A DNA stretch of 64,000 nucleotides from Rhizomicrobium sp. (GCA_037200985.1 JBBCGJ010000001.1:2332756-2396755); one strand, 5' to 3'; counted from the stretch's first letter, positions 24,343 to 33,192 are shown. Numbers and translations are program-made. Notes: generated from the letters alone by a model not told the origin.

Positions 24343-24936
24343 GTGCCAAGAGTCGAACCACTGGGCGGCGCCACGCTGACGGGACGCTTCATCGCGCTCG
24401 AGCCGCTGGGCGAGCGCCATCATGCGGGTTTGATCGCGGCGGCGGGCGCGCCGGACATCTTCACCTACATGCCGTTGGACACGCGCGGCGGGCTCGCCTC
24501 GCGGCTGCCGGGGGTCGCGGCGGAGAATGCGAGCGGCGCGATGATCAGCTATGCCGTGCGGCGCCTGGCCGACGACGCGATCGTCGGCTCGACGTCGTAT
24601 CTGGCGATCGTGCCGGAGCACGCGCGGGTCGAGATCGGCTGGACCTGGTATGCGCCCGCGGCGCAGGCGAGCGCGGTCAACCCGGAAGCGAAATACCTGC
24701 TGCTGCAAAACGCCTTCGCGAAGGGATGGAACCGGGTCGAGTTCAAGACGGATTCCAGAAACGCACGATCGCGTGCGGCGCTGAAGAAGCTGGGCGCGGC
24801 GGAGGAAGGCATCTTCCGCGGACATATGTGGATGCCGCAAGGCTATTGGCGGGATTCAGTGTACTTCTCGATCCTGGCGAGCGACTGGCCGAGGGTGAAG
24901 GCAGGGCTGGAGGAGCGGCTGGCGGGCTTCGCGTAA
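24343..24936 (+). CDS. GNAT acetyltransferase, RimJ/RimL-like
   Basis: A 197-residue acetyltransferase that would transfer acetyl from acetyl-CoA to an amine. It starts at GTG 24343 with CGGAGAATCACC before it. The order LTGRFIALEPLGERHHAGL, IVGSTSYLAIVPEHARVEIGWTWYAP, NRVEFKTDSRNARSRAALKKLGAAEEGIFRGHM, YWRDSVYFSIL is that of the RimJ/RimL subgroup; the VEIGWTWYAP and RNARSRAALKKLGA stretches form the acetyl-CoA site. The substrate, protein N-terminus or small amine, cannot be told. It is a single gene divergent from the TonB receptor. Confidence 0.87.
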   Translation: MPRVEPLGGATLTGRFIALEPLGERHHAGLIAAAGAPDIFTYMPLDTRGGLASRLPGVAAENASGAMISYAVRRLADDAIVGSTSYLAIVPEHARVEIGWTWYAPAAQASAVNPEAKYLLLQNAFAKGWNRVEFKTDSRNARSRAALKKLGAAEEGIFRGHMWMPQGYWRDSVYFSILASDWPRVKAGLEERLAGFA

Positions 24937-25059
24937 ATTAAATATTGCCATCCGCGGCGAGGCGCGCGTAAGCGCGCCGAGGTGGAAAATGCGCGCGCGA
25001 TGTCGCCGGATTGGCGACGGTGCAAGATGCCGAGACCATACGCGATGCGGCGCCTGGGT

Positions 25060-25098
25060 CCCCTTCCCTCGCGCGCGCTGCGCGCGCGAGGGAAGGGG
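25060..25098. repeat. 18 bp perfect stem-loop
   Basis: Arms of 18 nt beginning CCCCTTCCCTCGCGCGCG with a 3 nt loop lie after the acetyltransferase and before the convergent oxidoreductase stop. It is followed by GATGAC, and related CCTGGGTCCCCTTCCCTC arms recur in the 49217-49348 element, so it belongs to the same repeat group. The remaining 120 nt of the gap hold only GC-rich inverted repeats. Confidence 0.75.
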
Positions 25099-25111
25099 AT
25101 GACAGCGGGGC

Positions 25112-26680
25112 TTAACTTCGCAACCACCCCGGCTTCTTCAATCCGAAATGCCTTTGCAGCATCGTCTCGGCGCGTTCCAGCGCGCCTTCGACCCAGCCTT
25201 GCGCCAGGGAATATGCCTCGCCGCAGACATAGAGTTCGCTGCCCGGCAGCGGCTTCAGCATCGCGGCGGAATCGGCCAGGCTGTCATGGCCGACCGCAAA
25301 ATAATGCCAGCCGCCGCCATAGGGATCGACGCTCCAGTCCTGGAACACCGCGGCGAGCGGCAGCGCATCGGTCTTGCCGAGCACCAGCGCGGCCTCGCGG
25401 TGGACTTCGCGCGCCAGGGCGGCGTCGCCGGCGAGCTTGGTGAAGCCCGACGGATCGGGCCTGGCCACGAGATGGCGCCAGGTCGCGACATTGTGCATGT
25501 CGCTATAGGCCATCAGCACGCCATAGCCGTTGGTGTCCTCGCCCGGCAGCCGGGTCGTCTCGGAGCCCAGGCAGTAGAATTGCCGCGCCGGCATGTCGGT
25601 GATCGAGCGGCCTTCGACGATGCCGTGGTCGCGCCACCAGGGATGCTTGTAAAGCAGGAGACTCTTGCAGGCGGGGATCGGCGTCACCGCGGCGATGAGA
25701 TCGGCGAAACGGCGGTCGGACCGCGCCTGCGGGAAATCCTCGATGCGCTCCAGCGCGCGGCGCGGCAGGGCGAGGATCACGCGGGCGGCGGTGAGCGCGG
25801 TCTGCCGGCCCGCGGCGTCGCGCAGCGTGAGGCGGTAGCGTCCGCCTTCCGGCGCAAGGCCGACGAGACGCGTCTTCGTCGCGATGCCGGCGCCGGCTTT
25901 CGCCGCCTGCTCGGCCAGCGTCAGCGGCAGGCGCTGATAGCCGCCGGCGACGGTGCGGTAGGGCTTGCTCTCGTCGTCATGGACGAAAAAATAATCGAGC
26001 TCGTCGAGCCCGCTCTCGCCGCTGGTCCAATCGTCATAGCCGGACCGATCGGTCGCGAGCGCCAGCTCCTCTGCTGTCATGCCCTGCAGCAGCAGGTCCC
26101 TGCCCCGCCAGTCGCGCAGCAGCCGGTTCTTGTAGCGAAAGCCGCCACGCAGCTTCCGCCACTCGGCCGGCGTCATGTGCGTCGCGTTCGGCACCACCTT
26201 GGCGATGGCGCGCGCGAAATAGTCGGCATGCGGCCCCTGGTCGGCGTCCGGCACGCGGTAGGCAAAGCGCGCGCGGCCGGCGGCGACCTCGGAGAGAGGA
26301 ACGTTCTTGCCGCGCAGCATCATGCGGTTTGCCGGTTCGTCGATCGGATAACCGCGCGACGGCAGGCCGAGAGCGGCGACGAGTCCGACGACATGGGCAT
26401 GCGCTTCGAGGAAGCGCATGCCGCCGGCCTCGGCGACGAGATGCGGCGCCTGCGGGAAGGCGACGGAGTGCAGGCGCCCACCGATGCGTTCCGATGCCTC
26501 GAACAGGCGGAGGCTGAGATGCGGGCGCTCCCGCCGCAGCCGCCAGGCGGCATAGGCGCCGGCCGCGCCGCCGCCGACGATGGCGACGTCGAGATCGGGC
26601 GCCGGCGCGGCGCGGGCCGCGAGCGGCGCGGCGGTGAGCGCGGCGGCGCCGCCCAGAATATCGCGGCGGGAAAGATGCAT
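25112..26680 (-). CDS. Tat-exported flavin amine oxidase
   Basis: A 522-residue flavoenzyme with a twin-arginine signal (SRRDILGGAAALTAAPLAARA), so it is exported folded with FAD bound. Residues about 31-48 are the FAD fold (DVAIVGGGAAGAYAAWRL), followed by ASERIGGRLHS and EAGGMRFLE, as in monoamine oxidases. The C-terminus PLPGSELYVCGEAYSLAQGWVEGALERAETML closes the FAD site. It probably oxidises an amine or amino acid in the periplasm. Its start overlaps the stop of the upstream LprI-like gene by 1 nt (TGATG), so the two are coupled. Confidence 0.88.
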   Translation of the reverse strand: MHLSRRDILGGAAALTAAPLAARAAPAPDLDVAIVGGGAAGAYAAWRLRRERPHLSLRLFEASERIGGRLHSVAFPQAPHLVAEAGGMRFLEAHAHVVGLVAALGLPSRGYPIDEPANRMMLRGKNVPLSEVAAGRARFAYRVPDADQGPHADYFARAIAKVVPNATHMTPAEWRKLRGGFRYKNRLLRDWRGRDLLLQGMTAEELALATDRSGYDDWTSGESGLDELDYFFVHDDESKPYRTVAGGYQRLPLTLAEQAAKAGAGIATKTRLVGLAPEGGRYRLTLRDAAGRQTALTAARVILALPRRALERIEDFPQARSDRRFADLIAAVTPIPACKSLLLYKHPWWRDHGIVEGRSITDMPARQFYCLGSETTRLPGEDTNGYGVLMAYSDMHNVATWRHLVARPDPSGFTKLAGDAALAREVHREAALVLGKTDALPLAAVFQDWSVDPYGGGWHYFAVGHDSLADSAAMLKPLPGSELYVCGEAYSLAQGWVEGALERAETMLQRHFGLKKPGWLRS

Positions 26681-27633
26681 CAGCCGGGTGCCTTGTTCAG
26701 CGCGACCAGACGGCCGCGATAGAGCTTCGTCAGGCAGGGCACGAGAGCCCCGCCGGTGCAGAGCTTGCCGCGCGCGGCGAGCCAATCGCGCTGGTCCTGG
26801 CGCAGCCGGTCGTTGGCGCCGGCGTCCGAAGACGCATGCTTGCTGCGATAGAGATCCGCGACATCGCGGTCGAGCCGCGACAGGGCGAGGTCGGAACACA
26901 GCGCGTGCTCGACCGGCGTCGCCGCCTTCTTGCAGTCGAACGAGGGCTGCGGCGCGCGCCAGTCGGGGCGGATATAGCCCTTGAGCGCCGCGAGCGGGAT
27001 CGAGACCTCCTGCGGGCCGGCGGCATAGGCCGCGACCTGATAGGGCGGGAAGTGGATGTGCAGCGCGGTCGGCAGCCACAGGAAATATTTCAGGCTGAGC
27101 GCGTCGGGGCCGGCGCCGCTTGCGATGTCCTCTTTCGTCGTGAGCGAATCCGGACCGCCGATGGTCCGGACGAGCTCGGCGATGGCGAGGTCGCTGACGC
27201 GCTTGAGGCCGCGCGCGCCGTCCACGATCTCCGGCAGGAAGACCTGCTCGCCCGACGGCAGCAGGAAGTCGAAGGCGGCGAAATCGGTGTTGGGATGCGC
27301 CCCGCCGGTATCGGCGAATTCGGTGAACAGGACGCCGAACATCGTCCTGTCATTGCGTTCGACGTCATAGGTGATGTCGAGCGTGAACGGGTGCTCGCCG
27401 GCGACGAGATCGGGCTCGAATTTCTTGAAGTCCGCAACCTGCGCGCGGGCATAGTCGGCCAGCACGGCATCGAGGGCCTTGTTGCCGGTTTGCGGATATT
27501 GCACCGAAATGTCGAGCGCCTTGCTCCGGAAGGCGAGGGTTTTCTTGGCCAGCGGCAGGCCGGCGGCCGAGGCGGCGCCCGCCGCCAGCGCCAGGCAGGC
27601 GGCAAGGTAAAGAGATATAAAGCGAATCGGCAT
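26680..27633 (-). CDS. Exported protein with DUF3298-like and LprI-like domains
   Basis: A 317-residue secreted protein with a signal peptide (residues 1-24, ending AASA). Residues about 30-235 follow the PdaC/DUF3298 pattern (FTLDITYDVERNDRTMFGVLFTEFADTGGAHPNTDFAAFDF). The last 75 residues are LprI-like: FDCKKAATPVEHALCSDLALSRLDRDVADLYR ... RQDQRDWLAARGKLC, with paired cysteines for disulfides. LprI-type domains can inhibit lysozyme. It is translationally coupled to the Tat-exported amine oxidase, so a joint envelope function is possible. ATG 27633 is the only start that gives the signal peptide. Confidence 0.85.
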   Translation of the reverse strand: MPIRFISLYLAACLALAAGAASAAGLPLAKKTLAFRSKALDISVQYPQTGNKALDAVLADYARAQVADFKKFEPDLVAGEHPFTLDITYDVERNDRTMFGVLFTEFADTGGAHPNTDFAAFDFLLPSGEQVFLPEIVDGARGLKRVSDLAIAELVRTIGGPDSLTTKEDIASGAGPDALSLKYFLWLPTALHIHFPPYQVAAYAAGPQEVSIPLAALKGYIRPDWRAPQPSFDCKKAATPVEHALCSDLALSRLDRDVADLYRSKHASSDAGANDRLRQDQRDWLAARGKLCTGGALVPCLTKLYRGRLVALNKAPG

Positions 27634-27757
27634 CCGACGCTCCCTCGACGGTGCGATGGTGGAACCGGGACGCGACGGCTTCAAGGCGGCGCAGGGGCCT
27701 TTTCTTTCCCCACCCGAGCGCCCATCTTGAGCGGGACAGAGCGAGAAAGTCAGCATC

Positions 27758-28708
27758 ATGGCATTGATCGGACCGAGCGGCAGGCCCGTGACCTCGGTGA
27801 AGCCCGCCAGCGCGGCGCCTTCGCCGGCAAGCCCCCATATCAAGGACAGCGGGCTCGAGACCTTCGCGGCCGACGTGATCGCGGCGAGCCGCGAAGTGCC
27901 GGTGATCGTCGATTTCTGGGCGCCGTGGTGCGGGCCGTGCAAGACGCTCGGCCCGATCCTGGAAAAGGTCGTCGCCGAGGCCAATGGCGCGGTGAAGCTC
28001 GTCAAGGTGAACATCGACGAGAACCAGGAGATCGCGCGGCAGCTTCGGATTCAGTCCATTCCAGCAGTCTTCGCGTTCAAGGACGGACAGCCGGTCGACG
28101 GCTTCATGGGCGCCATTCCCGAAAGCCAGGTGCGCCAGTTCATCGCCGGCCTCGCCGGCGACGGCCATGGCGGCCACGATCATGCCGAGGAAGTCCTCGC
28201 CATGGCGGAGGAAGCCTTCGCGGCGGGCGATGTCGGCCAGGCGGCGCAGGCTTACGCCCATGTGCTGCAGGACGAGCCGGGACATCCCAAGGCGGTGGCG
28301 GGGCTCGCGCGCTGCTATCTGAAAAGCGGCGATCTGGAGCGGGCGAAGCAGACCCTGCAGCTCGTGCGGCCCGACGGCACCGGCGACGAGGCGGTGCGCG
28401 CGGTCGAGGCCGAGCTCAAGCTGCGCGAGCAGGCGGCGGCCGCGGCCAGCGGCCTCGAAGCCGCCAAGGCGAAGATCGAGGCGGATCCCAAGGACCATCA
28501 GGCGCGCTTCGACTATGCGCTGGCGCTCGACGGCGCGGGCGACCGCGAGGGCGCGATCGACCAGCTTCTCGACATCGTGCGGCGCGACCGCAAATGGAAC
28601 GAGGATGGGGCGCGCAAGCACCTCGTGACGCTGTTCGAGGCGATGGGCCCGACCGATCCGCGCACCATCGACGCGCGGCGCCGGCTTTCCTCCATTCTCT
28701 TCTCGTGA
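27758..28708 (+). CDS. Thioredoxin-TPR protein (CnoX/YbbN-type chaperedoxin)
   Basis: A 316-residue cytoplasmic protein with a thioredoxin domain (FWAPWCGPCKTLGPIL, active site C58-G-P-C61) and a C-terminal region of TPR-like helices (AEEAFAAGDVGQAAQAYAHVLQDEPGHPKAVAGLARCYLKSGDLERA). Family members protect proteins from oxidation and hand them to chaperones. Unlike E. coli CnoX, the full CxxC is present, so real redox activity is likely. It is the first gene of a tight row with the LON-domain gene (7 nt downstream), the Trm112-like gene and the DUF971 gene. Confidence 0.9.
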   Translation: MALIGPSGRPVTSVKPASAAPSPASPHIKDSGLETFAADVIAASREVPVIVDFWAPWCGPCKTLGPILEKVVAEANGAVKLVKVNIDENQEIARQLRIQSIPAVFAFKDGQPVDGFMGAIPESQVRQFIAGLAGDGHGGHDHAEEVLAMAEEAFAAGDVGQAAQAYAHVLQDEPGHPKAVAGLARCYLKSGDLERAKQTLQLVRPDGTGDEAVRAVEAELKLREQAAAAASGLEAAKAKIEADPKDHQARFDYALALDGAGDREGAIDQLLDIVRRDRKWNEDGARKHLVTLFEAMGPTDPRTIDARRRLSSILFS

Positions 28709-28715
28709 GGCCGAC

Positions 28716-29366
28716 ATGGCTGGGCGCTATCATTCGACCGACGACCTGCCGCGCACGCTGGGCATCTTTCCGCTGACCGGCGTGCTGCTTCTGCCGCGCG
28801 GGCATCTGCCGCTCAACGTATTCGAGCCGCGCTACCTGGCGCTGGTGGAATCGGCGATCTCGGGCAGCCGGCTGATCGGCCTGATCCAGCCGACCGAGCA
28901 CGAGGACAAGGCACTGAAGCCCGCGCTGACGCAGATCGGCTGCGCCGGGCGCATCACCGCCTATCGCGAGACCGAGGACGGGCGCTATCTCATCACCCTG
29001 ACCGGCATCTGCCGCTTCCGCGTGGCGGAGGAGCTGGACACGCCGGCCTCGTTCCGCGCCGTGAAGCCCGACTTCGCGCCCTTCGCCGGCGACCTTGCCG
29101 AGCGCGACGACCAGGACTTCCCGCGCGAGCGCCTGCTGGCGGCGCTCAACGAATATCTGTCGCGCCGCGAGCTGAAGGCGGATTGGAAAAGCGTGATGAA
29201 CGCGCCGGCGGAAACGCTGGTCAACGCGCTCGCCATGCTCTGCCCGTTCGAGCCGAACGAGAAGCAGGCGCTGCTGGAAGCGCCGGAATGGACCGACCGG
29301 GTCAGCACGCTCCTGGCGCTGCTCGAAATGGCGGGGACCTCGACCGGTTCGAACACGGTCAATTGA
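28716..29366 (+). CDS. LON substrate-binding domain protein
   Basis: A 216-residue protein consisting only of the Lon N-terminal domain ([34 protein letters not shown] ... [15 protein letters not shown]), with no ATPase or protease domain. Such stand-alone proteins occur in many proteobacteria, and a role in substrate recognition or quality control is assumed rather than shown. It starts 7 nt after the thioredoxin-TPR gene and is followed after 4 nt by a Trm112-like gene. Confidence 0.9.
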   Translation: MAGRYHSTDDLPRTLGIFPLTGVLLLPRGHLPLNVFEPRYLALVESAISGSRLIGLIQPTEHEDKALKPALTQIGCAGRITAYRETEDGRYLITLTGICRFRVAEELDTPASFRAVKPDFAPFAGDLAERDDQDFPRERLLAALNEYLSRRELKADWKSVMNAPAETLVNALAMLCPFEPNEKQALLEAPEWTDRVSTLLALLEMAGTSTGSNTVN

Positions 29367-29370
29367 GGCG

Positions 29371-29562
29371 ATGCAGACCGATCCCAAGCTGCTCGAAATC
29401 CTGGTCTGTCCGGTGACCAAGGGGCCGCTAACCTATGACCGCGAACGCCAAGAGCTGGTGAGCCGGCAGGCGGGCCTCGCCTATCCGATCCGCGCGGGGG
29501 TGCCGATCATGCTGGCCTCCGAGGCGCGCGAGCTTTCCGACGCCGAGCGCGACGCGCGATGA
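29371..29562 (+). CDS. Trm112/YcaR-like small protein
   Basis: A 63-residue protein with [42 protein letters not shown], the Trm112/UPF0434 pattern. The eukaryotic relative activates methyltransferases; bacterial members are uncharacterised. Only one cysteine remains of the zinc-binding set, which is common in bacterial copies. Its stop overlaps the start of the DUF971 gene by 4 nt. Confidence 0.9.
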   Translation: MQTDPKLLEILVCPVTKGPLTYDRERQELVSRQAGLAYPIRAGVPIMLASEARELSDAERDAR

Positions 29563-29912
29563 CGGCGGCGGCGACCAGGCCCTGGCCGGTCGAGCTTCGG
29601 CTCAATCCGGCGAAGACCCAGCTCACAGTCGAGTTCGACACCGGCGAGCGCTTCGTGCTGCCGGCGGAATATCTGCGGGTGGAATCGCCCAGCGCCGAGG
29701 TGCAGGGCCATGGCCAGGGGCAGAAGCAGATCGTGACCGGCAAGGCCGGCGTGACGATCCGGGCGCTGGAGCCGGTCGGCAATTACGCGGTGCGGATCGT
29801 GTTCGACGACGGCCACGACACCGGGCTGTTCTCCTGGGACTACCTGCACGAGCTGGGACGCGAGCAGCGCGCCAAATGGGTGGCGTATCTGAAGGCGAGC
29901 GGCAGGGCGTAG
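29559..29912 (+). CDS. DUF971-domain protein
   Basis: A 117-residue protein with [43 protein letters not shown] and [26 protein letters not shown], the DUF971 module that also forms the N-terminal part of gamma-butyrobetaine hydroxylases. Stand-alone bacterial copies often lie near iron-sulfur carrier genes; that context is missing here. It ends the four-gene row that starts with the thioredoxin-TPR gene and is followed by a strong hairpin. Confidence 0.88.
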   Translation: MTAAATRPWPVELRLNPAKTQLTVEFDTGERFVLPAEYLRVESPSAEVQGHGQGQKQIVTGKAGVTIRALEPVGNYAVRIVFDDGHDTGLFSWDYLHELGREQRAKWVAYLKASGRA

Positions 29913-29967
29913 AGGCTTGCTCGCGCCTGGCGAGCCGGGTGTCCGCCAAGCCGGTACCCCTCACCTA

Positions 29968-30019
29968 GCAAAATCCAAGCGCTTAGCTTCGCTGTGCTAC
30001 GCTAAGCGCAGGATTTTGC
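29968..30019. terminator. Long stem-loop between convergent genes
   Basis: GCAAAATCC plus GCGCTTAGC pair with GCTAAGCGC plus GGATTTTGC, 18 bp in two blocks around a small internal loop with a 13 nt terminal loop. It lies between the DUF971 gene and the convergent cyclase-family gene. It should act as a bidirectional terminator, though it could also be a repeat element. Confidence 0.6.
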
Positions 30020-30021
30020 GT

Positions 30022-30043
30022 CCTCTCCCGCTCGCGGGAGAGG
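30022..30043. repeat. Small hairpin repeat, copy 2
   Basis: This is identical over 22 nt to the hairpin at 9443-9464 and again lies within a few bases of a stop codon, here that of the cyclase-family gene (5 nt away). AAAA follows on the plus strand. Confidence 0.75.
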
Positions 30044-30048
30044 AAAAC

Positions 30049-30939
30049 TCATCGTACCCGCGCGCCGGCTTTCGGGTCCCAGTGGAGCGGATGCGCGGAT
30101 TTCGGCAGCGGTGCGTCGCCTCGTCCCGGCGTGTCGCCGTATTTCCACGAACTCGGACAGATCGCGATGTAGCGGGCGTAGCCGCCGGTGCCGCCCTTCA
30201 GCTTCGGAAAACCGAAGGCGAGGAGACAACCCGTCGCCGCCACCTTGTCGAGATTGGCCACGCCCTCCGCCTGCGCGTAGCCGTGATGCATCAGCCAGGA
30301 TTCGCCTTCCAGCGTCGGCGTCGTGTCGGTGTCGAGCGCCTCATGGCCGTGGAACAGGATGTGCCGCTGCAGATGCAGGAACTGAAGCGCCGCCAGCGTC
30401 ACGCCGGGGAATTGCGTCTCGGCGGCGAGCTTGGGGTCCGGCCAGCGCTTCGACCAGTCGGAGCGGATGAAGACCACCGAGCCGGCGGGAATGCGGCCAT
30501 GCATCTTCTCCCAGGCCAGGACGTCGCCGACCTGCATCTGATAGCCGAAATTCTTCTTCACCTGCGGCACGATGGAGATCACGACCAGAGGGCGCAGCGA
30601 ATAGCTCGCGGGCAATTCGTCGATCGCGGGATATTCCGGCGCCCAATGCGCCGGCGGATCGAGCTGGGTGCCGAGCTGGTCGGTCTGCAGATCGTAGTGC
30701 GAGGCCTCGAAGCCGTCCGCCTTGTAGGTGTAGGGCTTGCCGGTCAGGGGATCGACCGTCGGCGCGAAGGCCGAAGGCGCGAAACCGTGCCACACCGGAA
30801 TGCCCGGCGCGATGGTATGGGTGAGATCGATGTATTTCGCGTGCGCGAAATTTTTCTCGTAAATGTCCCAGAGCCCCTCGGCGCGGGCGGAACCCGCCAG
30901 CAGGAGCAGGGTTGTTGCCGTCAGGACGGTAAACCGCAT
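30049..30939 (-). CDS. Exported cyclase-family (kynurenine-formamidase-like) protein
   Basis: A 296-residue protein with a signal peptide (residues 1-20, ending ARA). The fold signatures are YIDLTHTIAPGIPVWHG and SVVFIRSDWSKRW, as in the metal-dependent cyclase/formamidase family. The usual metal motif HxGTHxDxPxH is present as QLGTQLDPPAH: two of the histidines are glutamine, while the aspartate and last histidine remain. The subfamily may bind metal differently or have lost hydrolase activity. It is divergent from the KirBac-like channel gene. Confidence 0.85.
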   Translation of the reverse strand: MRFTVLTATTLLLLAGSARAEGLWDIYEKNFAHAKYIDLTHTIAPGIPVWHGFAPSAFAPTVDPLTGKPYTYKADGFEASHYDLQTDQLGTQLDPPAHWAPEYPAIDELPASYSLRPLVVISIVPQVKKNFGYQMQVGDVLAWEKMHGRIPAGSVVFIRSDWSKRWPDPKLAAETQFPGVTLAALQFLHLQRHILFHGHEALDTDTTPTLEGESWLMHHGYAQAEGVANLDKVAATGCLLAFGFPKLKGGTGGYARYIAICPSSWKYGDTPGRGDAPLPKSAHPLHWDPKAGARVR

Positions 30940-30990
30940 ATCTCTCCCTCCAGGAACGGTTCAGCGTATGCCACAGGAACGGGCCGTAGC

Positions 30991-31914
30991 GTGAGCATAG
31001 AACGCGAAAATCCCGACGGCGGCGCGGGCGAGCCGATCGCGCCGTCGCGCTGGGCGCCCAACCTGATGTTCGCCCCGCCGGGCGCGCGCGTCGCCATCGT
31101 GAAGGGCCAGGACCATACGCGGTGGAAGGATTTCTACCACACGGCGCTGACCGCGCCGTGGTGGCTGTTCTTCCTGGGCCTGTTCGCGTTCTTCGTCGCC
31201 GTCACCGCGTTCTTCGCCCTGCTCTATCTCGCCGATCCGACGCCGCTGGCGCATGCCCGCCACGGCAATTTCTGGGACGTCTATCTGTTCGCGATCGAGA
31301 CCATCACCTCGATCAACTATTCCGGCTTCGCGCCGCAGACCACCTATGCCCGGATCGTGGTGAGCGTGGAGGGTTTCTTCGGCCTGCTCATGACGGCGCT
31401 GTTCACCGGCTCGATGTTCGCGCGGTTCTCGCGGCCCTTCGCGCGGATCGTGTTCTCGCGCTGCGCCGTGGTCATGCCCTATGACGGCGTGCCGACGCTG
31501 ATGTTCCGCGCCGCCAACCAGCGCGGCAATTCCATCGTCGACGCCGAGATCCGCGTGACGCTGGCGCGCCAGCAGGCGTCGCGCGAGGGGATCGTGATGC
31601 GGCGGTTCGAGGACCTGCGCCCGGCGCGGCCGCGCAGCTCGCTGTTCGCGCTGTCCTGGACCATCATGCACCGGGTGGACCGCCACAGCCCGCTCTACGG
31701 CGTCACGCGGGAGACGATGATCGAGCAGGACATGGAGATCATCGTGATGCTGAGCGGGCTGGACGAGGCGCTGGCCGACCGGGTCTATGCCCGCCATTCC
31801 TATTCCGCCATCGACATCGTGTGGGGGCACAAATTCGTCGACGTGCTGTCGTCGGACAAGCACGGCCGCCGGGTGGTGGACCTGACGCGGTTCCACGATA
31901 CGCAGCCGGTGTAG
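30991..31914 (+). CDS. KirBac-like inward-rectifier channel homologue with altered filter
   Basis: A 307-residue protein from GTG 30991. Two membrane helices (about 55-82 and 121-146) flank a pore loop, and a C-terminal cytoplasmic Kir domain follows (RPFARIVFSRCAVVMPYDGVPTLMFRAANQRGNSIVDAEIRVTLAR, IVMRRFEDLRPARP, HSPLYGVTRETM, SYSAIDIVWGHKFVDVL). The overall order is that of KirBac potassium channels. The pore loop reads AIETITSINYSGFAPQTTY, where KirBac has TVGYGD; residues 107-112 are SINYSG, so both filter glycines are replaced. Ion selectivity or even conduction is therefore uncertain. Confidence 0.87.
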   Translation: MSIERENPDGGAGEPIAPSRWAPNLMFAPPGARVAIVKGQDHTRWKDFYHTALTAPWWLFFLGLFAFFVAVTAFFALLYLADPTPLAHARHGNFWDVYLFAIETITSINYSGFAPQTTYARIVVSVEGFFGLLMTALFTGSMFARFSRPFARIVFSRCAVVMPYDGVPTLMFRAANQRGNSIVDAEIRVTLARQQASREGIVMRRFEDLRPARPRSSLFALSWTIMHRVDRHSPLYGVTRETMIEQDMEIIVMLSGLDEALADRVYARHSYSAIDIVWGHKFVDVLSSDKHGRRVVDLTRFHDTQPV

Positions 31915-31944
31915 AGCGCCGGAGTCAAATGCAAAGAAAAAGTC

Positions 31945-32024
31945 GTCATCGCCCGCTTTATGCGGGCGACCCAATTTTTCTTCATGCGGCCAAAATGGGT
32001 TGCCCGGACAAGCCGGGCAATGAC
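31945..32024. repeat. Inverted pair of REP-like palindromes
   Basis: Two GTCAT...CCCA hairpins lie head to head at 31945-31973 and 31996-32024, between the channel gene and the convergent ferritin-like gene. They belong to the same family as the pair at 876-940. Confidence 0.82.
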
Positions 32025-32053
32025 GAATTTGGGGATAGTGGGCGAGTCCTGAT

Positions 32054-32476
32054 CTAACTTCGCCCCATCGCCCGCTTCTCCATCGCGATGATCGGGCCGT
32101 CGGTGAAGAGGTATTCGCGCAGCTCCTTGTCGAAGCGCGCGTCGGCGCGGCGCAGCCATTCCAGGATCATCGAGGCGTGCTCGATCTCCTCGTCCGCGTT
32201 GTGCAGGAGGATCGCCTTCAACTCCTCGTCGTCGGTGTCCTCGGCGCGCTGGCGGTACCAGTCGACCGCCTCCAGCTCCTCGCGGATCGAGTTGATCGCG
32301 TAGTGCATGTGCAGCGTCTTCTGCGACAGCTTGGCGCGCGGGATGTGGAGGTCCCCGCCGCTCAGGGGCGGCGGCGCGGGCGGCGCGGGGGCGGGCTTGG
32401 GCGGCTCGGGCGCCGGAGCGGCTTCGATTTTCGGCGGTGCCGCAGCCTGACGCCTGCCACGCAAGAACCCGAACAT
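32054..32476 (-). CDS. Encapsulated-ferritin-like (EncFtn) protein with proline-rich N-terminus
   Basis: A 140-residue protein. Residues about 45-130 match the two-helix EncFtn fold ([50 protein letters not shown]). The ferroxidase residues known from Rhodospirillum rubrum EncFtn (E32, E62, H65) fall at E67, E97 and H100 with a constant offset and no gaps; W73 and Y74 are also conserved. Two such proteins form an iron-oxidising dimer. Residues 11-40 are a proline/alanine-rich extension. The C-terminus (EKRAMGRS) lacks the usual encapsulin-targeting peptide, and no encapsulin gene is adjacent. Confidence 0.85.
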   Translation of the reverse strand: MFGFLRGRRQAAAPPKIEAAPAPEPPKPAPAPPAPPPLSGGDLHIPRAKLSQKTLHMHYAINSIREELEAVDWYRQRAEDTDDEELKAILLHNADEEIEHASMILEWLRRADARFDKELREYLFTDGPIIAMEKRAMGRS

Positions 32477-32582
32477 GCCACCACCCCATCACTGCCCCGA
32501 GGTCAAGCCTAGCGCGTCGGCGGGCGGATTGGAACAATTCCAGCTTGAGGGCATGTGGTCGCATCGCTATGGTCGCGCCGCC

Positions 32583-33188
32583 ATGGAACCATTCAAGAAA
32601 CTCGAAGGCGTCGCGGCGCCCCTGCCGATGATCAATGTCGACACCGACATGATCATCCCCAAGCAATTCCTGAAAACCATCAAGCGCACCGGCCTCGGCT
32701 CGGCGCTGTTCCACGAAATGCGCACGCGTCCCGACGGGAGCCTGAACCCCGACTTCGTGCTGAACAAGCCGGCCAACAAGAAGGCGCAGATCCTCGTCAC
32801 GGGCGAGAATTTCGGCTGCGGCTCGAGCCGCGAGCACGCGCCCTGGGCACTGCTCGACTACGGCATACGCTGCGTGCTGGCGCCGAGCTTCGCGGACATC
32901 TTCTACAACAACTGCTTCAAGAACGGCATCCTGCCGATCGCGCTGCCGCAAGCGGAGATCGACAAGCTGATGGACGACGCCGAGCGCGGCGCCAATGCGG
33001 TGCTCTCCATCGACCTGGAGAAACAGGAAATCCGCGGGCCGGACGGCGGCTGCATCAAATTCGACATCGACCCGTTCCGCAAGCAATGCCTGCTGAACGG
33101 CTGGGACGATATCGGGCTGACGCTGCGCGCCGAGCAGAAGATCTCCGACTTCGAGGCCAAGCGCGCCCGCGACATGCCGTGGGCGTGA
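32583..33188 (+). CDS. leuD: 3-Isopropylmalate dehydratase small subunit
   Basis: A 201-residue small subunit that with LeuC isomerises 2-isopropylmalate to 3-isopropylmalate in leucine synthesis. It shows the swivel-domain motifs [60 protein letters not shown] and the family's usual length. ATG 32583 is chosen over an open frame reaching 32475, where the extra sequence overlaps the divergent ferritin-like promoter. leuB starts 4 nt after its stop. leuC is not in the window. Confidence 0.96.
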   Translation: MEPFKKLEGVAAPLPMINVDTDMIIPKQFLKTIKRTGLGSALFHEMRTRPDGSLNPDFVLNKPANKKAQILVTGENFGCGSSREHAPWALLDYGIRCVLAPSFADIFYNNCFKNGILPIALPQAEIDKLMDDAERGANAVLSIDLEKQEIRGPDGGCIKFDIDPFRKQCLLNGWDDIGLTLRAEQKISDFEAKRARDMPWA

Positions 33189-33192
33189 GACC

